From contig JAJZVN010000003.1 of the NCBI GenBank assembly GCA_021845685.1, positions 1 to 64,000 on the forward strand: a stretch of 64,000 nucleotides of DNA. Direction: 5' to 3'. The notes under the pieces were generated by a model, which was given only the letters and a program-made list of their open reading frames with translations, made no database searches and was not told where the DNA came from. This document shows, piece after piece, positions 26,705 to 34,898 of the stretch; within the stretch, counting starts at the first letter, position 1; each line of letters opens with the position of its first letter. This DNA comes from a bacterium. Lineage in GTDB: Bacteria; SZUA-79; Acidulodesulfobacterales; Acidulodesulfobacteraceae. The position numbers and the translations under genes were made by a program.

Positions 26705-26839
26705 ATTAAACAATAATTAAAGTTATTAAATAATATTTTAATAATAATATAAATAATATTAAATAAATAACATTAAAATAATTAAACAATAATTACAGTT
26801 ATTATATATTATTGAAATAATATAAATAATATAATAAAT
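26705..26839. repeat. Two imperfect AT-rich direct repeats in the soxY-soxZ gap
   Basis: ATTAAACAATAATTA begins at 26705 and again at 26781, each followed by roughly 45 similar bases made of AATAAT and TATAAA words. They make up the centre of an unusually long 285-base spacer between soxY and soxZ. Confidence 0.55.
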
Positions 26840-26882
26840 AATATATAAAAAATATAAACAAAATAACATAAAGGAGTTTGAT

Positions 26883-27212
26883 ATGAAATTAGGAGCAATG
26901 CTTATAAGAATCCCGAGAAAGGTAAAAGCGGGACAGATATTTAAAGTTATGTCAATAACGAAACATCCGATGGATACGGGTCTTGTCAAGAATCCTAAAA
27001 CGGGGAAAATAATACCTATGTGGATTATTAATAAAGTGGATATTTATTATGATAAAAAATTAGTAACGACTTGTGATTACGGCATAGCCATTTCTGCAAA
27101 TCCGTTTCTTGCCTTTTATCTTAGAGCAGACAAAAAAGCGCCTCTTGAATTTGTTGCATACGATACCCATCATAACGTCTATAAAAAAACTGTAATGGTC
27201 AATGTAGTATGA
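26883..27212 (+). CDS. soxZ: SoxZ, SoxY partner
   Basis: A 109-residue SoxZ with the immunoglobulin-like fold. Diagnostic stretches are SITKHPMDTGLVKNPKTGK (about 29-47), IINKVDIYYDKKLV and ANPFLAFYLRA. SoxZ has no export signal and is carried out with SoxY through the latter's Tat signal. AAGGAG lies six bases before the ATG. In most organisms soxZ follows soxY within a few bases; here 285 bases of repeated AT-rich sequence separate them, so the two may need independent expression control. Confidence 0.95.
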   Translation: MKLGAMLIRIPRKVKAGQIFKVMSITKHPMDTGLVKNPKTGKIIPMWIINKVDIYYDKKLVTTCDYGIAISANPFLAFYLRADKKAPLEFVAYDTHHNVYKKTVMVNVV

Positions 27213-27269
27213 GTATATATATTGTATATATAATATAAAGATATGAAATTATAAATTAACGAGGTAAGA

Positions 27270-27767
27270 ATGAAGAAAAAAAGGCTTATTGCGTATCTTA
27301 CGTTTATTTTTGCTTTATCCTTTTTTGCAGCAGCGTTTTTTCCCGTAAATTCATTTGCCGCAAAAATTCCAAAAGGTCCTTTTTATATTCTTAAAGTAAA
27401 AAAAAGATTTAAAAGCGCTCTGTTTGATTTAAAACAGGGGATAGAAAATGCAAACTACAGCATTCTTGCGATTGCTCCTATATCCACCGGAATAAAAGGA
27501 ATAGGATACAAGATCCCTGACCTGAAAGTTATCGACTTTTGCAAACTGATAGACGGCTATAGACTTTTAAAAGACAATATGAATTATGCTGCGTTTATGC
27601 CTTGCAGAATAGCCATCTATAAAGATGGTAAATATACGGTAATGATTTCCTTTTTACCTTCTTATTTTTCAAAATTTTTTAAGAATAACGCAGAGCAGAA
27701 AAAAACGATAACAACAGTGACGAAGCAGATTATTCAAATTATGAATTCTGTGAAGACAGGATTTTAA
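27270..27767 (+). CDS. Exported DUF302-family protein
   Basis: A 165-residue protein with a Sec signal (1-30, ending NSFAAK) and one DUF302-like domain: an alternating alpha/beta pattern with NYSILAIAPISTGIK, then DFCKLIDGYRLLK, then MPCRIAIYKDGKYTVMIS (about 107-124), the PCR...Y segment being typical of the family. DUF302 proteins often accompany periplasmic sulfur-oxidation genes but no biochemical role is established to my knowledge. It lies 57 bases after soxZ and 33 before soxB on the same strand, so belongs to the operon. Two cysteines (in DFCKL and PCRI) could take part in thiol chemistry. Confidence 0.75.
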   Translation: MKKKRLIAYLTFIFALSFFAAAFFPVNSFAAKIPKGPFYILKVKKRFKSALFDLKQGIENANYSILAIAPISTGIKGIGYKIPDLKVIDFCKLIDGYRLLKDNMNYAAFMPCRIAIYKDGKYTVMISFLPSYFSKFFKNNAEQKKTITTVTKQIIQIMNSVKTGF

Positions 27768-27800
27768 AAGTTAACTATAACAAGGGGGTTTATAATAAAA

Positions 27801-29492
27801 ATGGATTTAAAAAATATTACAAGAAGGGATTTTATAAAAAGCACGGCGCTTCTCGCAGGAGCTACGGCGATTAATCCGGTTAATCTTTTAAAGTTTAAGC
27901 CGGTAGGAAACCTGACGATAACGTGGAACTCCGATTCCCATGCGCATCTTAAGCCCGTATTATATCGTGAACCTTCCGTTAACATCGGTCCTCATTTAAT
28001 GAACGGAAGACCCGGCCATCTTGTCGGTGATGCTTTTAACCTTTATTACGATATAAATCCCGATTCCGCAATGGGTTATTTCTGTTCTTACGTGGATTTC
28101 GTAAAGCATGAAAAACAGTACGGTCTTATGGGCGGTTATGCCCACATGGCATCCGTATTCAATAAAATAAAAGCCGAAAGATACAATAAAACTATACAGC
28201 TTGATACAGGAGATGCATGGCAGGGTACAGGCGTAGCTCTCCTCACCAAAGGTATGGCGGTAGTAAATACTCAAAATGCCATGGGTTACGATGCAATGAC
28301 TGGACACTGGGAGTTTACTTACGGCGAAAAACAGCTTTTATCCAACATCAAAAAACTAAAGTTTCCGTTTATCGCTCAGAATGTTACTAATGCCACTTGG
28401 GGCGGTCTTATTTTTAAACCTTATATTATTAAGGAAGTCAACGGTTTAAGGGTAGGCATTATCGGACAGGCTTTTCCTTATGTTCCGCTTGCACACCCGT
28501 CACATTTTGTAAAAAATTGGAATTTTGGAATAGATACCTCCCATGCTCAGAAGATGGTCAATGAATTAAAAAATAAAGAAAAAGTTGATTTAGTAGTTGT
28601 CCTTTCACATAACGGTCTTGAAGTGGACAGAAAGTTTGCCGCTTTAATAAACGGAATAGATATTATAGTAGGCGGACATACCCACGACATACTTCCGGCT
28701 CCGCAGATTATAAATAATACAATAATAGTACAGGCTGGAACACACGGCAAGTTTGTAGGAAGAATAGATTTAAACGTTCAGAATAAAAAAATAATAGATT
28801 ATGACCACAAACTTATTCCGATAGTCACCGACTGGATTAAACCGGATCCGGAAATCAGCAAAATAATAGACGAAGAATTTGCGCCTTACGAACATATACT
28901 TAATGAAAAACTTGGAACGACGGAAGATTTATTATATAGAAGAGCAACATTTGTCAGTACGGTTGATAACGTTGCGCAGCAGGCATTTATAGAGAAATTT
29001 GATACTCCGTTATTTTTTGCTCCCGGCTGGCGCTGGGGGGAAACCTTACTTCCCGGTTCCGATATTACTATGGAAAATGTTTACGGTGAATACGGAACGA
29101 CTTATCCCGAGGTTTATAAAACTCTTCTTACGGGAAAACAGTTATTGTTATCGCAATTAAGTACTTTAAGCGATGTTTTTGCAAAAGATGCTTATTTGCA
29201 GATGGGCGGAGATGTAACCCGTGTTTCTAATTCAAAATTTCATTTACTTCTCAATGAGTCATTGCATAAAAGAATTAAAAGCTGGGAGATTAACGGAAAG
29301 CCGTTAGACTTGACTAAAAAATACTGGGCGGTATCGACCGGCGGAAAGATGCAAAACATGAATGCAGCCGATAAAGGATTAACAAAATTTAATGCAAGCG
29401 ATGTTATTGCAGAATACATCAGAAATCATAAAACTATTAAATCTATTAAAACAGAAGATGTTATATACAGGCATTCAAGGACGGCAGGGTAA
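27801..29492 (+). CDS. soxB: Thiosulfohydrolase SoxB
   Basis: A 563-residue dimanganese hydrolase that releases sulfate from SoxY-bound thiosulfate or sulfonate. N-terminal Tat signal ITRRDFIKSTALLAG (R8-R9). Metallophosphatase motifs: NSDSHAHLKPVLYREPSVN, QLDTGDAWQGTG, MTGHWEFTYG, VVVLSHNGLEVD and GGHTHDILP; the RE..VN and GHWEFTYG forms distinguish SoxB from 5'-nucleotidases. The C-terminal substrate domain (QAFIEKFDTPLFFAPGWRWG, VYGEYGTTYPEVY) is complete, so the enzyme should be active. A GGGGG precedes the start by about twelve bases. It is the central catalyst of the cluster. Confidence 0.97.
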   Translation: MDLKNITRRDFIKSTALLAGATAINPVNLLKFKPVGNLTITWNSDSHAHLKPVLYREPSVNIGPHLMNGRPGHLVGDAFNLYYDINPDSAMGYFCSYVDFVKHEKQYGLMGGYAHMASVFNKIKAERYNKTIQLDTGDAWQGTGVALLTKGMAVVNTQNAMGYDAMTGHWEFTYGEKQLLSNIKKLKFPFIAQNVTNATWGGLIFKPYIIKEVNGLRVGIIGQAFPYVPLAHPSHFVKNWNFGIDTSHAQKMVNELKNKEKVDLVVVLSHNGLEVDRKFAALINGIDIIVGGHTHDILPAPQIINNTIIVQAGTHGKFVGRIDLNVQNKKIIDYDHKLIPIVTDWIKPDPEISKIIDEEFAPYEHILNEKLGTTEDLLYRRATFVSTVDNVAQQAFIEKFDTPLFFAPGWRWGETLLPGSDITMENVYGEYGTTYPEVYKTLLTGKQLLLSQLSTLSDVFAKDAYLQMGGDVTRVSNSKFHLLLNESLHKRIKSWEINGKPLDLTKKYWAVSTGGKMQNMNAADKGLTKFNASDVIAEYIRNHKTIKSIKTEDVIYRHSRTAG

Positions 29493-29661
29493 TTTAGGAA
29501 CGGTAATTAAAAGGATAATTAAAACTCTTTATCTTATCCGCCGCCTTGCCTACTTAAATAGCCGTTATTAAAGACAAAGAAAATAAGGTGAGCAATTAAT
29601 GAATATATTTTATAACTATAACTATAAAACTATAACTTAATAATTAATTTAGGAGATTAAA

Positions 29662-30192
29662 ATGAAAAAGTCTCATTTATTTTTAAGTTTATTAACTATT
29701 TGCGCAGTTTCAATTTTCTTTCTCTCATCTTCAGGTAAGGCGGCATATGCTTTAAAGTACGGACAATCGTCTTACAGTTCCTATCCTGCGTATTATAATA
29801 CGCATCCGTTGCCCCTTCCTAAATATTTTAAACACAGAGTTATGAAAATGGTGATTGAAGTCGATTATGCAAAGCCTGCAAGATGGGGACTTGCGATTGC
29901 AAATATCAAAAATGTTATGGCGGCATTCGGCGATAACTCTTTTAAATATAAGATTGAACTTGTAGCATTTGGTCCAGGTATAAGAATGCTGATGAAGAAA
30001 TTCGATAAAAAAAATGGACCCGTTCTCCAAAGCTTGGTTACATATGGATTACAATTACGCGCTTGCCATAATACGATGTTGAAGGCTCATCTCACTAAAA
30101 AAGCACTTTTTTCATTTGTTAAAGTAGTTCCTGCAGGTGTCATAGAGATAGCAAGAAAAGAGATGCAGGGTTATACATTTTTAAAACCGTAA
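29662..30192 (+). CDS. Exported DsrE-family protein, copy 1
   Basis: A 176-residue protein: Sec signal peptide (1-30, KAAYA), Tyr/Pro-rich linker, then a DsrE/DsrF-like domain with KMVIEVDYAKPARWGLAI, YKIELVAFGPGIRML and a single mature-region cysteine in LRACHNTML (about 134). It ends with EMQGYTFLKP, a tail shared with two more copies downstream. DsrE-type proteins carry sulfur on one cysteine; most are cytoplasmic, whereas this one should be periplasmic. It follows soxB after 169 bases and is the first member of an alternating dsrE/cytochrome array. A sulfur-carrier role is inferred. Confidence 0.82.
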   Translation: MKKSHLFLSLLTICAVSIFFLSSSGKAAYALKYGQSSYSSYPAYYNTHPLPLPKYFKHRVMKMVIEVDYAKPARWGLAIANIKNVMAAFGDNSFKYKIELVAFGPGIRMLMKKFDKKNGPVLQSLVTYGLQLRACHNTMLKAHLTKKALFSFVKVVPAGVIEIARKEMQGYTFLKP

Positions 30193-30287
30193 TTAAGTAA
30201 TAAGCAGTGTTAATAAGCAGTCTAAACTAAAAAAGTCTATAATTAATTATAGAAAACAATTGTAAAAAAATTGGGAGGAGAATGTGT

Positions 30288-30725
30288 ATGAAGAAAATAA
30301 TTTTAGTTGCTTTAGCGGTTTTTTTAGTTATTTTTGCGTCATATTTTTTCAATAAAATTGCATATGCAAAGGGAAAATTAAGCAAAAAAATGATTGCTAA
30401 AGAAAAAATACAGGCAGCCTTAAAGATTGGGAAATCTATGTTTTATAGTCCTAAACTCGGGTCTAACGGGCTTTCATGCGCCAAATGTCATGTGTACAGC
30501 GTCGGTACATATATGCCAAAGATAGGTAAGACAGTTAGAAGTTTAGCGGGTGTTGCAGCTACTTTCCCAAGGTTCGATACAAAAACACATCAGATTGTTA
30601 CCATGGGAGAAAGAATCAATATGTGTATTGTACACGTGTTAAAAGGAAAACCGCTTAAAGGACAGAAATTAAATTATCTTACTTTTTATGTAACTTATTT
30701 AAGCAACGGATATAAAATTAAGTAA
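30288..30725 (+). CDS. Single-heme SoxA-like cytochrome c, copy 1
   Basis: About 145 residues from the ATG at 30288, chosen because GGGAGGAG lies nine bases upstream; an ATG at 30282 is too close. A signal or anchor helix covers residues 2-27. The heme motif is SCAKCH (C64, C67, H68). Downstream lies TMGERINMCI with a cysteine about 45 residues after the heme, then a GKPL turn and LTFYVTYLSNGYKI. This end resembles the C-terminal heme domain of SoxA, in which a cysteine serves as heme ligand and sulfur acceptor. Full SoxA is roughly twice as long, so this would be a minimal form. SoxX-like is the alternative. Confidence 0.75.
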   Translation: MKKIILVALAVFLVIFASYFFNKIAYAKGKLSKKMIAKEKIQAALKIGKSMFYSPKLGSNGLSCAKCHVYSVGTYMPKIGKTVRSLAGVAATFPRFDTKTHQIVTMGERINMCIVHVLKGKPLKGQKLNYLTFYVTYLSNGYKIK

Positions 30726-30773
30726 GAAAATTAAATAAGTTAGATAACGAAATAAATAAACAAGGAGAAGGAA

Positions 30774-31274
30774 ATGGCTATGAGTAATTTTTTAGTAAAA
30801 AAAGGTTTTTGGTATTTGAAAGGAATATTCATTCTTTCGGTTTTAGTTTTAATATATTTTAGCGGCAATGCGTATGCCTATAAAAAAATCCAGGCTCTGC
30901 CGTATTTTAAAAACAAAACCATGAAAGTTGTAATTCAAATATCTCAGGATAATCCTGCAAGATGGAATGTAGCTCTCGGCAATGCCGCTAAGGTTGTCCA
31001 AATTATGAGCGCTCACGGTATTAGTTATAAAATAGATGTAGTAGCGTATGGTCCGGGACTTAAGGTTTTCATAAAAAAGGATGATAAAAAATTCTACCCT
31101 TTGCTTCAGAGTTTAAATACTTATGGCGTTAATCTTGTTGCTTGTCATATGACGATGCTCGCTATGCATATTAATGAAAAAAAGCTCTTCCCATTCGTTA
31201 ATGTAGTATATCCGGGAGCAGTAGCTTATATTATCGAAAAAGAGATGCAAGGATATGCCTATGTAAAACCGTAA
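30774..31274 (+). CDS. Exported DsrE-family protein, copy 2
   Basis: A 166-residue paralogue of the proteins at 29662-30192 and 31879-32433. A signal or anchor helix runs from about 15 to 36 (ending NAYAYKK). The DsrE-like domain shows KVVIQISQDNPARWNVALGN, YKIDVVAYGPGLKVF and VNLVACHMTMLAMHI with the lone cysteine of the mature part in CHMTM, and ends EMQGYAYVKP. The ATG at 30774 follows AAGGAG after six bases. It sits between the two cytochrome genes, about 50 bases from each, in one probable transcript. Function as periplasmic sulfur carrier is inferred from the family and the context. Confidence 0.82.
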   Translation: MAMSNFLVKKGFWYLKGIFILSVLVLIYFSGNAYAYKKIQALPYFKNKTMKVVIQISQDNPARWNVALGNAAKVVQIMSAHGISYKIDVVAYGPGLKVFIKKDDKKFYPLLQSLNTYGVNLVACHMTMLAMHINEKKLFPFVNVVYPGAVAYIIEKEMQGYAYVKP

Positions 31275-31322
31275 ATAAAATATACGTTATTTAAATATTT
31301 AAATTTGGGAGGAATAAATAAT

Positions 31323-31784
31323 ATGCTTAAAAAAATTTCTTTAAATAAAAAAATATTTTTTATGTTTTTGTTTGTTTTGTTTACCTTAATGATTTATTTT
31401 GTTTATGTGTCGGGTCCAAAGATATCTATGGCAAAAGGCGGCGTAGTAACCCATCCGAAGACTCTTAAACAGGCGTTAGCTCTTGGAAAGCATTATTACG
31501 ACACTCCTCTCGGCGCGTCACATTTTAGCTGCGATACGTGTCATCCCGGCGGAGGAGCGGGTATTCTCGGCGGTAAGCCGACTAAGCCAGTAATAGGCGC
31601 TGCAGCTCATTACCCTACCTATAAAAAATGGGGTAAAATTATTACCATGCAGGATCAGTTTAATCACTGCATATATGTCGGAGAAGAAGGATTTAAAAAG
31701 AAGATAGGCTCTAAAGTATGGAAATATCTTGATTTATATGTTTACTCGCTTTCTAAGGGTTATAAGATAAATGTAGGAAAATAA
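31323..31784 (+). CDS. Single-heme SoxA-like cytochrome c, copy 2
   Basis: A 153-residue protein from the ATG at 31323, ten bases after GGAGG; an in-frame TTG at 31305 overlaps the ribosome site and is rejected. A membrane signal covers about 12-32. The heme motif is SCDTCH followed by PGGGAGILGGKP. Further on MQDQFNHCIY carries a cysteine at the place equivalent to the one in the first cytochrome, and LDLYVYSLSKGYKI ends the domain as in SoxA-type proteins. The two cytochromes share layout but are well diverged, so the duplication is not recent. Probably an electron acceptor for sulfur chemistry on SoxY or DsrE. Confidence 0.75.
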   Translation: MLKKISLNKKIFFMFLFVLFTLMIYFVYVSGPKISMAKGGVVTHPKTLKQALALGKHYYDTPLGASHFSCDTCHPGGGAGILGGKPTKPVIGAAAHYPTYKKWGKIITMQDQFNHCIYVGEEGFKKKIGSKVWKYLDLYVYSLSKGYKINVGK

Positions 31785-31878
31785 ATAAATTAAATTTTAT
31801 TATAATTATCGGTTTTCAATAGTAACGGCAATAAAATAAAATAAAATAATATTACGACATGAATTTACAGGAGATAAA

Positions 31879-32433
31879 ATGAAAAAAATATGGATATTGT
31901 TGATGATGGTTATGATTTCAGGGTCATTGTTATTAGCCGGATGCGCTAAAAAACCATCTGAACAGAAACCTGCTGCACCTAAATCATCTAAGCCGAAGTC
32001 TATAAAAAAAGCGCCTATGAAAGTTAAGATAAAAAAGCCCCTTTTGACAAAATCATCATACCACGGTTTTTTCAATAATAAGGTGGTCAAAGTTGTTTTT
32101 CAGGTATCGTCCCCAAATCCAAAAAAATGGAAAGTAGCTCTTGGGAATATGAATGATATAATATGGGAACTGCATTATAATCCTAAAAAATATAAAGTGG
32201 TTTTTGTAGCATACGGTCCTGCCGATAAAATGTTTCTTAAGAAAAATAATAAACTGACGCCTGTTATCGAAAAGCTCTATAAGCATAATGTAAGATTCGA
32301 CATATGCCATGTAGCAATGATTAAGTTGGGAATAAAGCCGGACGAGATTTTACCGTTAGTCCATATTACGCCGGACGGTTTTTATGCCATACTCCATTAT
32401 GAAATGCAGGGTTATTCCTATATAAAGCCGTAA
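31879..32433 (+). CDS. DsrE-family lipoprotein, copy 3
   Basis: A 184-residue paralogue with a lipoprotein signal: the lipobox LLAGC puts the acylated cysteine at residue 22, followed by a Lys/Pro/Ala-rich tether (about 23-60). The DsrE-like domain has KVVFQVSSPNPKKWKVALGN, YKVVFVAYGPADKMF and VRFDICHVAMIKLGI with one cysteine, and ends EMQGYSYIKP. Copies 1 and 2 are soluble or anchored by an N-terminal helix, whereas this one would be lipid-anchored. AGGAG precedes the ATG. It is the last gene of the sulfur cluster and is followed by a terminator-like hairpin. Confidence 0.82.
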   Translation: MKKIWILLMMVMISGSLLLAGCAKKPSEQKPAAPKSSKPKSIKKAPMKVKIKKPLLTKSSYHGFFNNKVVKVVFQVSSPNPKKWKVALGNMNDIIWELHYNPKKYKVVFVAYGPADKMFLKKNNKLTPVIEKLYKHNVRFDICHVAMIKLGIKPDEILPLVHITPDGFYAILHYEMQGYSYIKP

Positions 32434-32499
32434 AACAGGTATAAAGAAGGGGATATATTGCTTTTCATTATGCCCTTTCTATAAACGCTATATATTTTT

Positions 32500-32540
32500 A
32501 TATACCCCTCTTTTTTTTAAAAAAGAAAAAAGGGGTATAT
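32500..32540 (+). terminator. Terminator-like hairpin after the sox cluster
   Basis: ATATACCCC (32500-32508) pairs with GGGGTATAT (32532-32540) around a T-rich/A-rich inner stem. An alternative fold pairs the earlier GGGGATATA (32449-32457) with TATACCCC, after which TCTTTTTTTT would act as a release tract. Either way it marks the end of the sulfur operon. The 372-base gap 32434-32805 also contains a CCTGC palindrome and the promoter of the tRNA-tuf operon. Confidence 0.5.
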
Positions 32541-32602
32541 TATTCTTTAATCCTTACATGGAAACTATTAATGATATTTCAATAATAAGCAAATACTTGA
32601 TT

Positions 32603-32620
32603 CCTGCCTGCGCAGGCAGG
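32603..32620. repeat. Palindrome CCTGCCTGCGCAGGCAGG
   Basis: A perfect 18-base palindrome in the context GATTCCTG...GGATACCAGTCT. Its flanks match the inner core (CTGGATTCC / GGAATCCAG) of the MITE-like elements in the origin region, so it is probably another, terminally eroded member of the same dispersed family. Confidence 0.7.
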
Positions 32621-32700
32621 ATACCAGTCTAGTGAAACTATAATACCCCCTAAGAAACGGTTCGGTTTTAAAATTTAAATGACATTAATGAAAAAATATA

Positions 32701-32730
32701 TTGACAATGCCATAATGATTTTGTTAATAT
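32701..32730 (+). promoter_or_regulatory. Sigma-70-type promoter of the tRNA-tuf operon
   Basis: TTGACA (32701-32706) and TAATAT (32725-32730) with 18-base spacing, about 75 bases before the first tRNA. Good match and sensible position for a highly expressed operon. Confidence 0.6.
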
Positions 32731-32805
32731 TAAAATTTCATTAATAATTTATTATATTTTAAGTGTTTATTAAAATTTATAAACAGCTGTATTTTATCAG
32801 GTAAA

Positions 32806-32880
32806 GCTGGCGTAGCTCAATGGTAGAGCAGCTGATTTGTAATCAGCAGGCTGCGGGTTCGATTCCCATCGCCAGCTCCA
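32806..32880 (+). tRNA. tRNA-Thr (anticodon TGT)
   Basis: A 75-base cloverleaf: acceptor GCTGGCG/CGCCAGC, D-loop AGCTCAATGGTAGAGC, anticodon stem GCTGA/TCAGC with loop TTTGTAA, T-arm GCGGGTTCGATTCCCAT and encoded CCA. The first of four tRNAs in the order Thr-Tyr-Gly-Thr before tuf, the same order as in the Escherichia coli tufB operon. Confidence 0.97.
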
Positions 32881-32898
32881 AATATAATGCAAAAAGCA

Positions 32899-32984
32899 GG
32901 AGAGGTGCCCGAGCGGCTAAAGGGAACAGACTGTAAATCTGTCGGCGCAAGTCTACGGAGGTTCGAATCCTCCCCTCTCCACCA
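32899..32984 (+). tRNA. tRNA-Tyr (anticodon GTA)
   Basis: An 86-base tRNA with the long variable arm of tRNA-Tyr (GTCGGCGCAAGTCTACGG). Acceptor GGAGAGG/CCTCTCC, anticodon loop CTGTAAA, T-loop GGTTCGAATCC, encoded CCA. Confidence 0.97.
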
Positions 32985-33006
32985 GTTATAGTTGTTGTTT
33001 TTATTG

Positions 33007-33083
33007 GCGGGAATAGCTCAGTTGGCTAGAGCGTCAGCCTTCCAAGCTGAGGGTCGCGGGTTCGAATCCCGTTTCCCGCTCCA
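33007..33083 (+). tRNA. tRNA-Gly (anticodon TCC)
   Basis: A 77-base cloverleaf: acceptor GCGGGAA/TTCCCGC, anticodon stem TCAGC/GCTGA with loop CTTCCAA, T-arm GCGGGTTCGAATCCCGT, encoded CCA. Confidence 0.97.
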
Positions 33084-33133
33084 TTTTTTTACAATATTTT
33101 ATTGTTGCAAAATATGTTGGTTTAAAATTATGT

Positions 33134-33208
33134 GCCCATGTAGCTCAGTGGTGGAGCACTTCCTTGGTAAGGAAGAGGCCATCGGTTCAATCCCGATCAT
33201 GGGCTCCA
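33134..33208 (+). tRNA. tRNA-Thr (anticodon GGT)
   Basis: A 75-base cloverleaf: acceptor GCCCATG/CATGGGC, anticodon stem CTTCC/GGAAG with loop TTGGTAA, T-loop CGGTTCAATCCCG, encoded CCA. The last tRNA before tuf, 174 bases downstream. Confidence 0.96.
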
Positions 33209-33382
33209 ATTTAAATTTAATACAATATTTATATTGCTATTTTATTACCGCATTACATTAACATTAATACAACATTAATACAATAATGATGATGATGCAG
33301 ATATATACAAATAAAAAATATTTATATATTAATATATAAATTAATTAAAAAAATAATTCAGATTATTTTCCAGGAGGATTAG

Positions 33383-34579
33383 ATGTCCAAAGAAAAATTT
33401 GACAGATCAAAGCCGCATGTCAATATAGGCACAATAGGTCACGTAGATCACGGCAAAACAACTTTAACGGCAGCTATTACTAAAGTTCTTTCAAGAAAAG
33501 GAAAGGATTTTGCCAATTTTAAATCATATGATCAGATAGACAACGCCCCTGAAGAGAAAGAAAGAGGAATTACGATAGCGACATCTCACGTAGAATATTC
33601 TACGGATAAAAGACATTACGCGCATGTCGATTGTCCCGGTCATGCCGATTATGTTAAGAATATGATAACGGGCGCAGCTCAGATGGACGGTGCAATTCTT
33701 GTTGTTTCGGCTGCAGACGGACCTATGCCTCAAACAAGAGAGCATATTCTTTTAGCCCGTCAGGTCGGGGTGCCTTATATTGTCGTTTTTTTAAACAAAG
33801 TAGATATGGTTGACGATCCTGAGCTTTTAGAACTTGTTGAGTTAGAAGTAAGAGAGCTTTTGACGTCTTATAATTTTCCGGGGGACACGGTTCCAGTCAT
33901 AAAAGGTTCTGCCCTTAAAGCTTTAGAAGCGGATACCGACAATGAATGGACTGCAAAAATAATGGAGCTTATGGATGCCGTAGACGAATATATACCCGTT
34001 CCGAAAAGAGATATAGACAAACCTTTTTTAATGCCCGTTGAAGATGTATTTTCAATATCAGGCAGAGGAACTGTCGCTACAGGCAGGGTAGAAAGAGGAA
34101 TAGTTAAAGTAGGAGACGAAGTTGAACTTGTAGGTATTCAGCCCACATCTAAAACTGTCGTAACGGGCATTGAAATGTTCAGAAAGCTTCTTGACGAAGG
34201 CAGAGCAGGAGATAACGTAGGCGTCTTATTAAGAGGAAAAAAACGCGAAGATATAGAAAGAGGTATGGTTTTAGCTAAACCGGGTTCTATAACCCCGCAT
34301 AAAAAATTCAATGTTGAAGCTTATATATTAACTAAAGAAGAAGGCGGCCGTCATACTCCGTTTTTCAACGGTTATCGTCCGCAGTTTTATTTCAGAACTA
34401 CGGATGTTACGGGAGTCTGTACATTGCCGGAAGGAGTTGAAATGGTAATGCCTGGAGACAATGTATCTATGTCTGTAGAACTTATAACCCCTATAGCTGC
34501 CGAAAAGGAATTGAGATTTGCTATAAGAGAAGGCGGGCATACCGTAGGCGCAGGCGTAGTAACAGAAGTCATAGAATAA
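33383..34579 (+). CDS. tuf: Elongation factor Tu, copy 1
   Basis: A 398-residue GTPase that delivers aminoacyl-tRNA to the ribosome. G motifs: [10 protein letters not shown] (P-loop), DCPGHADY (G3) and NKVD (G4), plus the EF-Tu effector region [23 protein letters not shown] precedes the ATG. The encoded protein is identical to that of the second copy at 49815-51011, and the flanks match as well, suggesting gene conversion. It forms a tufB-like operon behind four tRNA genes and before rpmG, tRNA-Trp, secE and nusG. Confidence 0.98.
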   Translation: MSKEKFDRSKPHVNIGTIGHVDHGKTTLTAAITKVLSRKGKDFANFKSYDQIDNAPEEKERGITIATSHVEYSTDKRHYAHVDCPGHADYVKNMITGAAQMDGAILVVSAADGPMPQTREHILLARQVGVPYIVVFLNKVDMVDDPELLELVELEVRELLTSYNFPGDTVPVIKGSALKALEADTDNEWTAKIMELMDAVDEYIPVPKRDIDKPFLMPVEDVFSISGRGTVATGRVERGIVKVGDEVELVGIQPTSKTVVTGIEMFRKLLDEGRAGDNVGVLLRGKKREDIERGMVLAKPGSITPHKKFNVEAYILTKEEGGRHTPFFNGYRPQFYFRTTDVTGVCTLPEGVEMVMPGDNVSMSVELITPIAAEKELRFAIREGGHTVGAGVVTEVIE

Positions 34580-34615
34580 ATATTATTGCATATTAAATAA
34601 AAAGAGGGGTTATAA

Positions 34616-34765
34616 ATGAGAGAGATTATTACACTGGCATGCAGTCAATGTAAACAAAGAAATTATACTACCACAAAAAATAAGAAATCTACCACAGATA
34701 AATTATTGCTTAAAAAATATTGCAAATTTTGCAAAACTCATACGGAACATAAAGAAACACGTTAA
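34616..34765 (+). CDS. rpmG: 50S ribosomal protein L33
   Basis: A 49-codon gene. The product [19 protein letters not shown]... has the zinc-binding CxxC pairs (ACSQCK at 8-13 and YCKFCK at 35-40) of the C+ form of L33, ending THTEHKETR. An AGAGGGG lies ahead of the ATG. It follows tuf by 36 bases in the conserved tuf-rpmG-trnW-secE-nusG order. Confidence 0.96.
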   Translation: MREIITLACSQCKQRNYTTTKNKKSTTDKLLLKKYCKFCKTHTEHKETR

Positions 34766-34786
34766 GTTTATTAAAGCATAAAATAT

Positions 34787-34863
34787 AGGCCAGTAGCTCC
34801 AACGGCTAGAGCATCGGACTCCAAATCCGAGTGTTGGGGGTTCGAATCCCTCCTGGCCTGCCA
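34787..34863 (+). tRNA. tRNA-Trp (anticodon CCA)
   Basis: A 77-base cloverleaf: acceptor AGGCCAG/CTGGCCT, anticodon stem TCGGA/TCCGA with loop CTCCAAA, T-arm GGGGGTTCGAATCCCTC, encoded CCA. Located between rpmG and secE, as in many proteobacteria. Confidence 0.97.
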
Positions 34864-34898
34864 GTAATTATTATATTATTATAAGGAAAATAAATTTA

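Noticed and set aside
32992-33261. 89-residue open frame across two tRNA genes
   Set aside because: It overlaps tRNA-Gly and tRNA-Thr and is an artefact of their sequence.
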